The translations under genes were made by a program, and so were the position numbers. 64,000 nt of DNA, taken from the NCBI GenBank assembly GCA_030407085.1, contig CM059582.1, forward strand, positions 69,893,501 to 69,957,500. Direction: 5' to 3'. Shown piece after piece: positions 34,666 through 47,849 of the stretch. The notes beneath the pieces were generated by a model that made no database searches, had not been told where the DNA came from, and saw nothing but the letters and a program-made list of their open reading frames with translations. This DNA is from Trichopria drosophilae (taxonomy: Eukaryota; Arthropoda; Insecta; Hymenoptera; Diapriidae). Numbering within the stretch: position 1 is the first letter of the stretch; every line of letters starts with the position of its first letter.

Positions 34666-35249
34666 ATGTGCGATGATTCAGCTGACATACACAATTAAAA
34701 AATTGCATAATTTTAGAAATTGAAAATTTTGAAAATTCTCGAATCAATATAGAGATCAAATAATTTAGAAAAATAATTACAATATTTATTTTACCAACAA
34801 AAATATCTACTATCTACATGCCATTCGTTCTTTTCAAAAGTCGATAAGCAAATTATTACAAAAATGTAAAATATGGTAATAAATTTAGCAGATTATTTTT
34901 ATCTACACAATTCATAAAGGCTCCACGTTCAAACTATTTGTTAGTTTCGCATCATCTTTTACAATAAGGAGGTGGTCGAGTGATTACGGCACGAAGTTGT
35001 TGTGCGGGAGAGCGTAATTTTTAAAAATCACTTGAATTAAATAAATGAAAAAAATTCAAGTTTCTAAATATAAAAAATAAATATGCAATTGCATCGATCT
35101 TTTCAAATTTAGAGTTAAAATTTAAAAATAAATGTCAAAATCAGGTGATTGTCTCAAGAGGGTATATATACCTTCGCAGTGTAAACTAGTTCCGTGACAC
35201 TGAATTTTTCGCGTTTTTGTTATGCATTCTTTACTTTCGGAGGTGGAAA
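34666..35249. other. Unassigned
   Basis: AT-rich; no gene recognised. Confidence 0.45.
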
Positions 35250-35597
35250 TTAGTAATAAATGACGCATGATATTTATAGTACATTTAATGGTTTTATAAT
35301 AATGCCTTTAAAAGTATAAAAATACACACATGGAAAAATACCCAGTGACACACAAATTTAAAATTTTATGGGATTTTCTCATATGTATATACTTTTACTT
35401 TTTTGTGTCAATGTGTATTTCTCCATCTGTATGCAATTTTTATAATTTGAAAATCATTAGTATGCTTAAATTAAAGTAAAATGGGGTGACAAAGCCATTA
35501 GTAAATCAACCGTTTTTTAAATTACAACAAACACATATTTTTTAATGCAAGATTTAATTCGGATTATTTATATTTCATGGCATTAAATTAAATATAA
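35250..35597 (-). repeat. Right-hand inverted partners of 32718-32975 and 30393-30485
   Basis: 35250-35506 and 35505-35597 are inverted copies of two separate left-hand segments. Here they lie directly next to each other, so this side may keep the original order. Confidence 0.8.
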
Positions 35598-35852
35598 TAT
35601 GTAGTATTCAACAATACGAGAAACTTGTTATTCTTTAATATTTTCTTTTGAATATACAGATGATAGTAAAAGAATTTAATAACATAAATAACATTATCGT
35701 AAAATTACATATATCGCTTTGAGATATATCATAAGAAATGTACTCGACTAATTAATATTGTTAAAATAATTAATACTGAATAGTAATAATCTTATACCTA
35801 TAGACAGAATATATAAAACTACTATTAAAAAAAAAAAAAAAAAAAAAATTGA

Positions 35853-35924
35853 AATTTGCTAGGCTTGAACTCTCGAACACCAGTGCGAAAGGCAAGCGCA
35901 TGTACCACGGAACCACCGAAGGAT
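35853..35924 (-). ncRNA. tRNA-like sequence (SINE head or tRNA pseudogene)
   Basis: Read on the minus strand, TGGTTCCGTGGT resembles an RNA polymerase III A box. GTTCGAGAGTTCAAGCC, about 30 bases later, resembles a B box. GCGCTTGCCT between them resembles the anticodon arm of a glycine-type tRNA. A 22-base T run (plus-strand A run, 35827-35848) follows, which could terminate polymerase III or be a reversed tail. The cloverleaf is imperfect, so I favour a SINE head or pseudogene over a working tRNA. Confidence 0.5.
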
Positions 35925-36405
35925 ATACGGTGAAAAGTTGAAAGAATGCACATGTTCTTCCGTCGGTCGTCATTTGTTTAAATTTTTCGTGCGCCTCTGC
36001 TATATTCCTCCCCGCCGTTCAGCTCAGCCGGCCGAAGCGTGCCGAAGGCAGATGCGCACGGGAGGTTGCGCGTGAAATAGACACCATCTGAGAGCACTGA
36101 TACGCGCCAAACTGTCATACGAACAAACGCAAGGCCACGCATGCGCATTTTGAAATACCTTCGGAATGGACCAATCAGCGCCGTGTATTTTTACACGACT
36201 TCCCTATACCCCCTATACACACATATATATATGTGCACATTTTGTGCACATTTTGTAATGCATATGCAACACAAATTACATAGATAATATACAGATTGGT
36301 GTAATCGTTATCACATATTTATTAAATATAATTATACTATTATGCAATTTTTGCATATTAGGGCTTTTATTTTGGTGGAAAACATGGAGTCACAAAATAC
36401 TCATG
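35925..36405. other. Right non-coding part of the 14-kb element
   Basis: A moderately GC-rich patch (36000-36180) includes ACGCATGCGCATTT, similar to words near the left end. No gene. Confidence 0.4.
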
Positions 36406-36543
36406 TATGCGTAGAAGCGGAGATTTTCGCGCTTGCGCAACGCATTAATCTCTCACTTGAAGTCTCATTGAACTCATATACGCACTCACAAATGAGATCT
36501 CATATATGAGCCTCGCGTGAGACTCACGCCTTGCTATCTGGGT

Positions 36544-36676
36544 AACCATGCAGCATCTTTAACTTTTAGGCTGACGGAAAGCCTTTATATAGGCCCGTTA
36601 AAAATGATATAATATAGAATGTGTTAAATTTCTATTCCTGTTATCGCTGCTAACATTGCGTAACTATCAGAGGAAT
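36544..36676 (+). repeat. Terminal block shared with 20962-21094 (inverted)
   Basis: CATGCAGCATCTTTAACTTT through GCTAACATTGCGTAACTATC matches the reverse complement of 20962-21094 at high identity. It abuts the right end of the 14-kb element. Confidence 0.85.
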
Positions 36677-36859
36677 TGCGGTCTATATACATGCCGATGT
36701 GTATGTGTTGAACCTTGAATACATGTGCATTGGATTATATGTAGAACCCATTTCTCTGAAAGCTACACACACATTAGCAGATTTAACAGGGCAAAAAGTT
36801 ACATTTGTACTCACAAAGATTTTACGAATTGATTCGTCATTTTTGATTATATCATTAAA

Positions 36860-37101
36860 TTAAAAAAAATCCTCTGTTGATTGCAATGGGAATTCTGGGA
36901 ACAAATGAAATAGATCGACATTGTCGTCAACAGTTGGATTAACAGGATTCTTTTCTTTTGCAATTGCCATCAATTCTTTAATTTTGGCATTCATTTTTGA
37001 CAAATTTTTGTTTGCTTCAATTTTATGTACTTCAAAATCGTCTCGCAGCATCTTGATATAGTCTATGAGCACGTCCTAGGGAATTTTTTAGTAACGACAC
37101 G
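36860..37101 (-). pseudogene. DUF4806-like internal exon, second locus
   Basis: After an acceptor (GCTCATAG, about 37074-37081) the frame reads DDFEVHKIEANKNLSKMNAK, an amphipathic coiled-coil stretch. It ends with LFPEFPLQSTEDFF and a stop. The FP(L/M)...E(D/E) phrase is where the DUF4806 domain normally begins, so the domain itself is missing. The probable upstream exons are at 40256-39386. A SWIM gene lies between them in the same orientation, so the locus is rearranged or two genes are interleaved. Confidence 0.45.
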
Positions 37102-37517
37102 TCGCGCTCGTGGCGGCAAAAGTGTGCACTTTTCCGATGTCATTTTATACGTACGAGATACGTAAACAACGTGAATACGTGAATTACCCATCTGACCGGT
37201 AGTCCTAACGGTTTTCCTGTTAACTTAAGAAAGTTAAATATTCGCATTTTGTGACAAATACTAACGCATCCGTCCACACATTCAGCAGGAATTTTAATAA
37301 TTGACAAACTCCGAAAAAGAATAAATTCCTAGTTTCGGAGCTCCAATTTCATAATCACAACTTACAGGTTAGAGGGATCTTATTTTATCAATTTGATTTC
37401 ATATATTAAACTAAATTTAAAGAAAAGCATTAACGTTTTATTTTTGTAAAATCAAACTTTTAATAAATTCATACTTTGTTTCTTACATTTAAATGATTAC
37501 TACCTATATGTGGTGTC

Positions 37518-38337
37518 TTACGAAATGTCTACAAAACGCTCTTTTGAAGTAATCAGCAAATGCTGAATGCATGCTGTGCAGCATTCTTTTTCGATAGATT
37601 GCACTCTCTCTTGCAGTGTAATTTCCAGTAACAATTTATATATTCTTTCATCTTCGGTTTTATCTAGTTCTACAATCATATCACGAAGAGGGCATATGTG
37701 ATCATCATCAAAGTCGTGCGGGGTTAAGGTATATTCTTTAATATCGCTATTTAATTTTATAGGATATTCATCAGACAGGTCAAAAGGCTTTGAATATAAT
37801 ATTTTGCCCAGTTGACTTGCTGACGGCTTGCCCCATTCTTGCTCATAACTAGTTTTGGAGCAACTTCTCTCAGCATTAATAAAATGAATTAATGCATAAA
37901 TATGCTTGCACCTGCCATAAGCCTCAGCGACGCATGTACAATGAACATTTCTTACGCAGCGGTTGTCGTCAATCTATCAACACAAGAAATTCAGTCGTTT
38001 ACACCTTACATTTCGTAATGAAGGGTGAAATTTTACATGTATATTTTTTTTATTTATTATTTATATTTCTTCATATGTTTCCTTTTTATTGTACTATATG
38101 TACACAATAATAATATACCTCTACTTCCACACTGTACGGTGTCGCAGTAATTGAAGTTTGTCGTATAACAAAACCAGCAATCACTGTTTTTCCATTGCTT
38201 TCTTTTATTTCCTGCACTCGCTGGACATGTTTTGCCTCGACTAAGGCTTTCCCTTTATTTGTGGTTGTAAGGTTAAATGGGATGCAGTGGCTAATTTCCA
38301 AAAAACCCGTCTTCAAAATTATATTCATTTTTCTTAT
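37518..38337 (-). CDS. SWIM zinc-finger gene, second locus, two exons
   Basis: Exon 1 is 38337-38119 (acceptor CTGTCAG before it, donor GTATAT after it). It reads MNIILKTGFLEISHCIPFNL to TSITATPYSVEVE. Exon 2, 37973-37518, begins after TTGATAG and keeps the frame: IDDNRCVRNVHCTCVAEAYG, then RCKHIYALIHFINAE. The SWIM residues (CTC...CKH) are intact, and 151 codons stay open to TAA at 37518. Exon 2 has no early Met, so simple ORF calling misses it. It is related in layout to the SWIM gene at 25919. The true 5' end is unknown, and the N-terminal exon may be lost. Confidence 0.6.
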
Positions 38338-38865
38338 TGCTGACAGTTGGATTTGGACATTAAATAATTTTTATATTCACGAGTAATAACATAATTTTAC
38401 ATACACGATTATATTATTTTAAACATTTCAATCTTACCTCCTTAAATTTGTTTAAAAATACCGAATTGGTAAAGTTTATATAAATAATTATGATTATTTC
38501 CGTAATTTTGTCGTATGCATACATATGAAAGTGGCATCGGAAAAATGCGACCGTTTCTCGCCGGGCGGCGCCACTTGTCGCCGTGCACATAGCCTATACT
38601 TACGTAATTCATCTGTAATATGTAGAAAACAATAGGTTATAAAGAAATCACAACGGGACTTCATTATTATGATGTTTTAAACAAAATCATGGTTATCGTT
38701 ATTAACTGTACTACTAAACTCTCAGATTTCATCTATAAGAAAATCACCTTACATGAAAATAATACGAACCCACAATATCTTCCATGGTATCCTAAATTTT
38801 CGAGGGAGACGATGAAGCTACTACAAAATGACATTATGAAGTGCAATTGTAATTTAAAATTAATA
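38338..38865. other. Unassigned
   Basis: Should contain upstream exons of the SWIM gene if any survive. None is recognisable. Confidence 0.4.
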
Positions 38866-38986
38866 TTATATTAATTTATTTAGTTCAAAATTTTATGGTT
38901 GTTTTTGAACACTGATAAAAATCCTTAAACTCTTTTCACCGGTATAAGAAAACCAGACGTACTAAGGACAGACAACCTTATATTAA

Positions 38987-39385
38987 GGACCCTCGAGTGC
39001 ACCAAAAAGCGAGGTAAACATTGCTCCAAGTTCTAGCCTGTAATAATGATTTTTTCGATAATCTTTTTTTGAAGAAATATTTATTAACATAAGAGCTGGC
39101 GAATGAGTGAGTTTGGAGTCATTCTGTGTCTAGAAAATAATAAAAACAAAATATTCCCAAGGCACATGAAAAAAAAGACAGATTCTCTAACCTGATATAC
39201 ATGGAATTCAAGACTTCTATCTTTATTTTTTATTATTTCGTAGCTATAGAATCACTTCGAACTCACTTATTTACATAATCTAACACTAACAAATATTTCC
39301 TTATAAAAAGATTATGGGAAAAATCATTATAAAACCGAGAACTCGTAACCAAGTTTCCCTCATTTTTTGATGAACTTGAGGTCCC
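38987..39385. mobile_element. piggyBac-type palindromic MITE (TTAA flanked)
   Basis: TTAA at 38983-38986 and 39386-39389 enclose inverted ends GGACCCTCGAG / CTTGAGGTCCC. The arms are complementary for most of 399 bases (AATGATTTTT...GAATATTTATTAA). Related to 26651-27085. Its right-hand TTAA supplies the stop codon of the DUF4806-like frame next to it. Confidence 0.85.
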
Positions 39386-40256
39386 TTAAAAGGCATAATA
39401 TTTTTCGTCGACCCTAATTTTGAGCAGATTGTAATGTTTAAATTGATTACTAAAATTCCAGCTTTGTATATCTATAGGTGAGAGTCCTAATTGTAGTTCA
39501 TCTGTCGGATGTACAGTATGGCTATTATCTTGGTCGCTATATTTCTCGTCATCACTCCCAAACACTTCTAATGAAAATGGATTTTCTTTCAAAGACGGTA
39601 TTTGTATGTTCGTGTGAGCTTTAAATGCAGTGGTGGGGGGGGGGGGGGGGCAACTTTTGACTATTGAGGATGAACATTTTTCTTCAATGAAGTACATACA
39701 TTACTTTTCTTTGTTAAATCAGGAGATTTATTCTTTCGTGATCTATTCGCAGTATGTTCTGAAAAGTATTATTAAACATTAAAGTAATAATAAGAAAAGT
39801 ATTATTTTACAGTTACATAATTATTTAGAAATACAGTAGAATTCAGTACTATCATTATACGTTTTAGGAGTAAAGTATCTTAAGATATCACGACTTTGCA
39901 CCAGTGACGAGTTCTAGTTACTTTCATAGTTATATTTTACTTTTATTGCCATCGTTGTCGCTGCTACCATCATCAATAAAATGTTTCTTAATTGCTAAAC
40001 GTTTTTCTAGTAGTGCTGCTGTTGATTTTGTTGATAGAGCGGTCCACTTTGCTTCATCGCAACTGGAAATGTCGATGCATGCTCTTTCGGCAGTACGAGC
40101 TTCCTTATATGTTGCATATGGTCCCAAAATTTTCTTATATTTCTGGCGGCTCCAATTTTTTTCAGTGTTAATTTTATTCTTTATACAACTTGTGACATTG
40201 CAATTATTGTCTGGAGTAGTATAGGGGTACCGATAGCCAGACGTAAACACCCCCAC
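39386..40256 (-). pseudogene. DUF4806-like N-terminal exons, second locus
   Basis: The first exon (within 40256-39930) reads TEKNWSRQKYKKILG, then TYKEARTAERACIDI. This W...KILG-Y-x-TYKEA phrase is typical of DUF4806-bearing transposon proteins. A second exon starts at about 39763 after TTTTCAG with basic KNKSPDLTKKSNV and hits TAG. A run of 15 C/G (39636-39650) then shifts the frame, and the frame resumes to 39386 (SLEVFGSDDEKYSDQDN). It ends where the MITE inserted. Two lesions plus the MITE make it a pseudogene. Confidence 0.45.
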
Positions 40257-41230
40257 TCCTCCACCTTGAGGTAGGTCTGGCGCCAGAGACGGTAGAAGAA
40301 CCTTGTGATAGGTCAGGGGTTAATGACCTCATAAAGAGGTGATAATGGTTATTAATGGGTAATTAATGTCAAAACAAGCGATAAAAACGTCAATAAATAA
40401 TGTTAATTGGGTAATTAATGTCAGATAAAAAATAAATTATGACCGTAAATATCCCTGTAGCTGCATTTTGAGGTAGGTCAGTAGTGTGACGTAAACAAAA
40501 ACGTTCGGGGTACTTTTGGCCGCTACGCGTGGCTGGCAGACGAATCTTGAGATAGGTCAGCGGTTAGTGACCTCATAAAGAGGTGTTAATGGTTATTAAT
40601 GGGTAATTAATGTCAAAACAAATAATAAAAATGTCAATAAATAATGTTAATTGGGTGATTAACGCCAGATACGTATCAATTTATGATCGTAAATAATACT
40701 ACCTCCGTCTTTTACTGTTTGTCAATAGTCTAACGTAAACAAAAACGTATGGGGTACCTCTGGCCGCTACGCGTGGCCGGCAGACGAATCTTGAGATAGG
40801 TCAGGGGTTAATGAACTCATAAAGAGGTGGTAATGATTATTAATGGGTAATTAATGTAAAAAAAATAATAAAAATGTCACTAAATAATGTTAATTGGGTA
40901 ATTAACGCCAGATACCTATCAATTTATGGTCATAAATAACACTACCACTATCTCGTTCGCTTTGTCAATATTCTGACGTACACAAAAACGTACGGGTTAC
41001 CTTTGGCCGCTACGCGAGACTGGCAGACGAATCTTGAGGTAGGTCATGGGTTAATGGCCTCGTAAAGAGATGTTAGTGGTTATTAATGGATAATTAATAT
41101 CATAACAAACAATAAAAACGCCCCGCCTTGCGAGGTAGCTCTGTCGTCTGGCGTAAACAAACCTGTACGGGGTCCCCTTGGCCGGAACGTGAGGTAGGTC
41201 ATGGTTCAATGACCTATCGACGACTAGTTA
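40240..41230 (+). repeat. 243-bp satellite, about five units
   Basis: The phrase GAKRTAGGTCAKGGKTYAATG, within a repeated unit, starts near 40307, 40551, 40794, 41036 and 41190; the last spacing is shortened. Units share GACCTCATAAAGAGGTG and TTAATGGGTAATTAATGTCA, both near-palindromic, and GTAAACAAAAACGT. Confidence 0.9.
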
Positions 41231-41630
41231 GTTTTCATGTTTGGCTTCTTATGATGATTCATCCCCCGCTCCTCCTTATTATTTATTAAGATTTACCAAT
41301 ACATAACGCCAACGACCTTTATATACTTGTTGCGCACGTGTCAGTCCGCTTGTAGGTCGAAAACGAGAGACTGTATTTTCCTACGACGTTGAAACGCACA
41401 TGTAGAATCTGGAATCCCTCTAAACAACTACTTTATTGTAATAGTTTCTTAGAAATATCCTGAAAATACGAAGTGGAGATTTGACAAAGGTAAAATATGA
41501 AATCACATTTTATTCAAACATAGCACATTTTAAACGTATAAGATTGGATACATTTGTTATTATATTGTCCGCCATAATTAAGCGGATAATTAGTACATGT
41601 TTCATTTTTAGTATTTCTAGAATATTGATA
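41231..41630. other. Unassigned
   Basis: No gene recognised upstream of the Polinton protease stop. Confidence 0.45.
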
Positions 41631-42071
41631 TTATCTCAAAAATTGATCGTACCACTTGTTCACAACGTAATCGCTTTTTCTAGTGTCAGTAGAGAAATTC
41701 TGGTGAAAATCATATAAACTATAACCGTTAGACATAGTATATAAAAACATAAGGCAATATTGACCACACACAGAAAAAGTAACGCTCTGAAGACACTTGT
41801 CGCTCCATCGGATTGTCTTACAATTGCGTCGGAGGCGGCGAATATAATGCGTGATGAATGGAGGCGATCCATAACTATCAAAGAAGATCCCATTGGAAAA
41901 TTCGTCAACATAAAATGCTACCCAGTGCGAGCCTGGTTTTGTTTTATCGTCCGTGTTAGCGATTATTACCGCAGGTTTCGTCCACATCAGAGGGATCAGA
42001 TCTGCCGGATAGACGCCTTTCGTATCCCCTTGGATGAATCGAAGGGATCGTAACAGTTGTTTCGAATTCAT
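41631..42071 (-). CDS. Polinton/Maverick adenain-like cysteine protease
   Basis: 146 codons from ATG at 42071. The catalytic layout of the adenovirus-type (C5) protease is visible: His49 in PGSHWVAF, Asp65 in FFDSYG, Gln95 and Cys102 in QSVTFSVCGQYCLMF. In Polintons this enzyme matures capsid proteins. An upstream in-frame extension to 42191 is Arg-rich repeat sequence and was not used. An overlapping frame at 42375-41956 with a run of Asn codons (42213-42268) is of unclear reality. The packaging ATPase fragment lies just upstream on the same strand, supporting one broken Polinton. The frame itself is intact. Confidence 0.8.
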   Translation of the reverse strand: MNSKQLLRSLRFIQGDTKGVYPADLIPLMWTKPAVIIANTDDKTKPGSHWVAFYVDEFSNGIFFDSYGSPPFITHYIRRLRRNCKTIRWSDKCLQSVTFSVCGQYCLMFLYTMSNGYSLYDFHQNFSTDTRKSDYVVNKWYDQFLR

Positions 42072-42225
42072 TGGCGATTTTGTTTGGCGCCTCTGAACTG
42101 CAATCGCCGGTTGCGAAACTGAAACTAGTTTCTGTAGAAACACACAATAACGACGACGACGACGTCGAAGGCGACGAATCCCAATCTTCACTTTTATCGT
42201 TGTCGCTGTTGTTGTCGTTCATGTT

Positions 42226-42262
<37 letters not shown>

Positions 42263-42628
42263 TTGTTAGAAGCGGATTTGCGCGAAATTAGCCATCCTCG
42301 TAAGTTTACAGCATTATTCAGGGCGCACGAGTATTTGTTACACTCTGATTCCGTGATAAATACAGAACGTTTCATTCGATCGAATTTCGGTGAATGTTGG
42401 TGCCTCCGGATTTTCTTCTAAATTTATGGAAGGTCTCATAATAATTTTCTCCAGTAATTTTTTTTATATCTGCATACGTAAATGCTGTTATTAAATGCAT
42501 TTAAACGATGCATTTTGTTATTTTTATGTTTTCCAACAGACGATACTTCCATAGTCGCGGTTAACCGTACACTGACAATAATAAATATCTGTACGTTTTT
42601 TTTTCAAAACTCGTTCGCTTTCATTCAT

Positions 42629-43240
42629 TCATCTACGTTTCGGCACATAAGCAACATGCGGTTGTTCGTCCGGAAATATACGTGCACGAAATCTGAAATC
42701 ATCCGGCGTGCTTTGTTTAAGATCTAAGAGAAGATAACCATGTGGGCGATAAGTTGCATCTCTGTATGCTTCTCGGAGAAACTTTGAATTTTCCGGGTAT
42801 ACTTGACGTGCGAGATGCTGAATTTGAGCCCTATTTCGAGGATTTTTAAACAAAACCAGGTAATTGGTATTAAGTGAAATGTCGCGCTGTCCAGGACCCT
42901 GATGAAAAATATTTTGCTTAATGAAAATAACACTCTTATTTTTATGGTGACTACCTTTAGTAAAGAGATCCATGATGGTATTATTCGATGATTCGCGTAT
43001 AAGATCGACGATTATTATTAATTTTTTACTATTGTTATCCTTTGAATAATTATCGGGGTTCGGTAGACCTTCTAGAAATTCGATTCCACGACGCGCTGCA
43101 GACGATTTTCCACCCAAGACCATTTTATTGCGATACTCATCTTGCCATTCGGCGTAATAAAAATCACCCGATCGAAGGAAACGTCTGCTAATAATGACAA
43201 ATTTCTTTAAAATTCGTCGAAATATGAAGAAACGGTATCA
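42629..43240 (-). pseudogene. Polinton packaging ATPase, missing Walker A
   Basis: The conserved region reads GIEFLEGLPNPDNY, LIIIVDL (Walker B), VIFIKQNIFHQGPGQRDISL, NYLVLFKNPRNRAQIQHLA and PHGYLLLDLKQST. This matches the FtsK/HerA-type packaging ATPase of Polintons, which drives DNA into capsids. The frame remains open upstream of the first Met to about 43240 (RSGDFYYAEWQDEYRNKM). A stop then cuts it before the GxxGxGKT P-loop, which is absent. No polymerase B, integrase or capsid gene is found near it, so it is a partial Polinton. Confidence 0.75.
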
Positions 43241-43464
43241 ATGACCTTTGTGAACTTTGCCAACTATCCTATTGCACTGCTATCCGGTTAACAAAAGCAA
43301 CGATTGTATATTGCGAATACCATTCTCCACTGTAGGTGACATGTGAGCACGCTTTTCATTAGGAGATTGATATGCTTCCGTAGAGGAGCTCTCGCTCACG
43401 ATTGTGGATGAGGATGATGATGTTGGTGGTAGCGTTATCGACGATATTCCATCATCGTTTTCGT

Positions 43465-45940
<2,476 letters not shown>

Positions 45941-45942
45941 AA

Positions 45943-47352
45943 ATGGAATTAGAGCTCCGCCAAATAATATCCGCAATCGTGGGGTACGTTGCTACAACAA
46001 ATCATACCGTTGTTAGTGTTTTCAGATTACGCTACAGTGTTAGTGCTCGTCGAAAATCGTCCGAGAGATTGTGCCACGATGCCGACAATTGGTGCGATAC
46101 TTTTAGGATTGCGAGCATACAGTGTTTTGTGACATATATAAAAAGTTTATTGTAAAGTGCGATGTCGCGATGCGTCTCACCGGGAACGTACTCGTTTCCA
46201 GAGGAAAGCAGATTAACAGACTCTACAGGCGCATCATCCAGAGTGCGAAGCGATTACGGGTAATTTTGTGTATTTTTTTTTTAATATTAATGTTAATTTT
46301 CGTTCTTTCGCATTTGAGATGGTGTAAAAACGTCCCCTCCGTTCAACGCAAGCGGGATACACAAATGTAAACGTTACGTAAGGAGTTTCAACCAATGAGG
46401 TATCGTACTTGATATCGATATTAATTATGATTGGTGGAATTGCCCTACTTTACATTTACGTAGAGCGAGTTTGAAGTCTTACGAAAATTGTTTATCGACA
46501 TCTTATTTGTTTTTGCAGATGTTGTTCGCGTATTGGACGATGTATCGTCCGTCAATACAGGTGAACTTCTCTCGGAGCACGATTCGTTGACAACGGATGC
46601 CGCGCGAAGCATCAGCAACGATGATCTAACGGTAGAAAGTGCCCCGGGTGAATCGGCCTATTTTCGGCAACCAGTCCTGCAGGATGTTGCACACGAACCA
46701 GAGTATAGCTGTATACGATATATCGCAGCTATTAACAGTGGTAATGTTTTTTCTTATTTGTCAATAATATGATACACGTACATTAAACATATTTAACGTA
46801 ATTGTTAGATTTTTTTATAATTTTCTTAGACTGAAAAAAGAAAGCGCTTGCGACTCGTGCAAGATTACGCCGAATATGGCCTTAAAATGGAGAGTGTGGC
46901 AAAATGGTTGGCAACCCATTATGAATATTGGGATGGGGAACACTTTCCATCTGTTAATCTCGGGATAATAATGCGATATGTCGATGCGACGTATTGCTCG
47001 AGTCTCGAGGAATAAAAATGTAACTTTTCGTTTTTTTTTCGAAAATTATTATTATTGTCTAATGTATGAGACCGACGGCGAAAGCGATGATGACAACGAC
47101 TTTTCCAAAAGCCGTGTCAGTACCGGTGATGCAGCATCTATCTCCGACGCTGACGAAGAATATGATGACGAGGATGATGACACCGACGTTGGACAAGAGT
47201 CTAGAAGTTATGAACCAGCATCAGCGTTTTCCTCATCATCGCCAGCAGCTTCATCATCATCATCATCATCATCAGGACCACCGGCAAGTAAAATTCAAAT
47301 TGCTAAGGATACATTCCGGTACTATAACCGTTTTCAACTGTCGGGTCGCTAG
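45943..47352 (+). other. Possible multi-exon gene, unidentified
   Basis: Several plausible exon pieces lie on the plus strand. 46509-46740 follows TTTTTGCAG (peptide DVVRVLDDVSSVNTGELLSE) and ends at a GTAATG donor. 46831-47013 follows TTTTCTTAG (peptide RLVQDYAEYGLKMESVAKWL). 47069-47352 is acidic and then Ser-rich. One frame near 46270-46320 has a hydrophobic, membrane-like stretch (CIFFLILMLIFVL). The first two pieces do not join in frame with the splice sites seen. No domain recognised; it could be a decayed host gene or part of the Polinton. Confidence 0.3.
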
Positions 47353-47849
47353 ATTCGTTATAAAATAATAAAACCGAGCGATGAAACGAATCCGATCAAA
47401 TATACAGGGTGATTCTCCATTAAATGACTTCCGGGAAATAGTACATTCCTTGATCAATTCTAAGACTGTTTTCCAAATGAAAAAAATTTGTGCGATGTAT
47501 AGTTTTCAAATTATTTAGCATTAAAGTCAGCCAATAAGAACAGGAGTTGCTTGATTGTCGCGACGATTGCATTGTCAGCGAACATCGAAATTGCAAATAA
47601 AAAAATGCGTATCGGCGATGAGCCGCCCTTTTTTGTTTTCGAGCGAGCAACGTGTGCATCGACGGACGGCTGTCAAAAATATTGATCGGTGTCGAAACCC
47701 CTAACCTGCATTTCGCTTTCGACAGAAAACAAAAAATTAAAAACGCATAACTAATATAAAATGCATATTAAATGCAGGATATATTGTTTATAAAGCAAGG
47801 GATTATGAATGTGCGGGATTACAAATAATTAAAATTAACTAGAATAAAA
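47353..47849. other. Unassigned
   Basis: TACAGGGTGATTC at 47402 looks like a DNA-transposon terminus, but no partner end was found. Confidence 0.4.

Larger units (their letters stand above)
22373..36541 (-). mobile_element. Large CACTA-like DNA transposon, about 14.2 kb
   Basis: The left end (CCCAGATAGCAACGTGAGTG) is mirrored by the right end (CTCACGCCTTGCTATCTGGG), each with TA immediately outside. Subterminal GTGAG and CTCAT words recur for about 130 bases at both ends. Inside, on the minus strand and in order, lie a TNP2-like transposase, a DUF4806-like gene and a SWIM zinc-finger gene. Later MITE insertions (23582-23973, 26651-27085) and large internal duplications (30.4-35.6 kb) have lengthened it. 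The ends and gene content agree, but assigning these ends to this transposase is inference. Confidence 0.6.

Noticed and set aside
22373..36541. Whole 14-kb unit as a Polinton
   Set aside because: Its genes are TNP2-like transposase, DUF4806-like and SWIM. The Polinton genes lie outside at 41.6-43.2 kb and the ends are short, not long Polinton repeats.
40240..41230. CRISPR-like array
   Set aside because: Units are 243-bp tandem repeats without spacers, in a eukaryotic context.
41956..42375. Asn-rich minus-strand ORF overlapping the protease
   Set aside because: Could be a Polinton protein, but the repeat run and overlap with the intact protease make it too weak to call.
42071..42421. Leu-rich plus-strand ORF with a membrane-like run
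   Set aside because: Translation of a GTT-type trinucleotide repeat opposite the Polinton region; no support as a gene.
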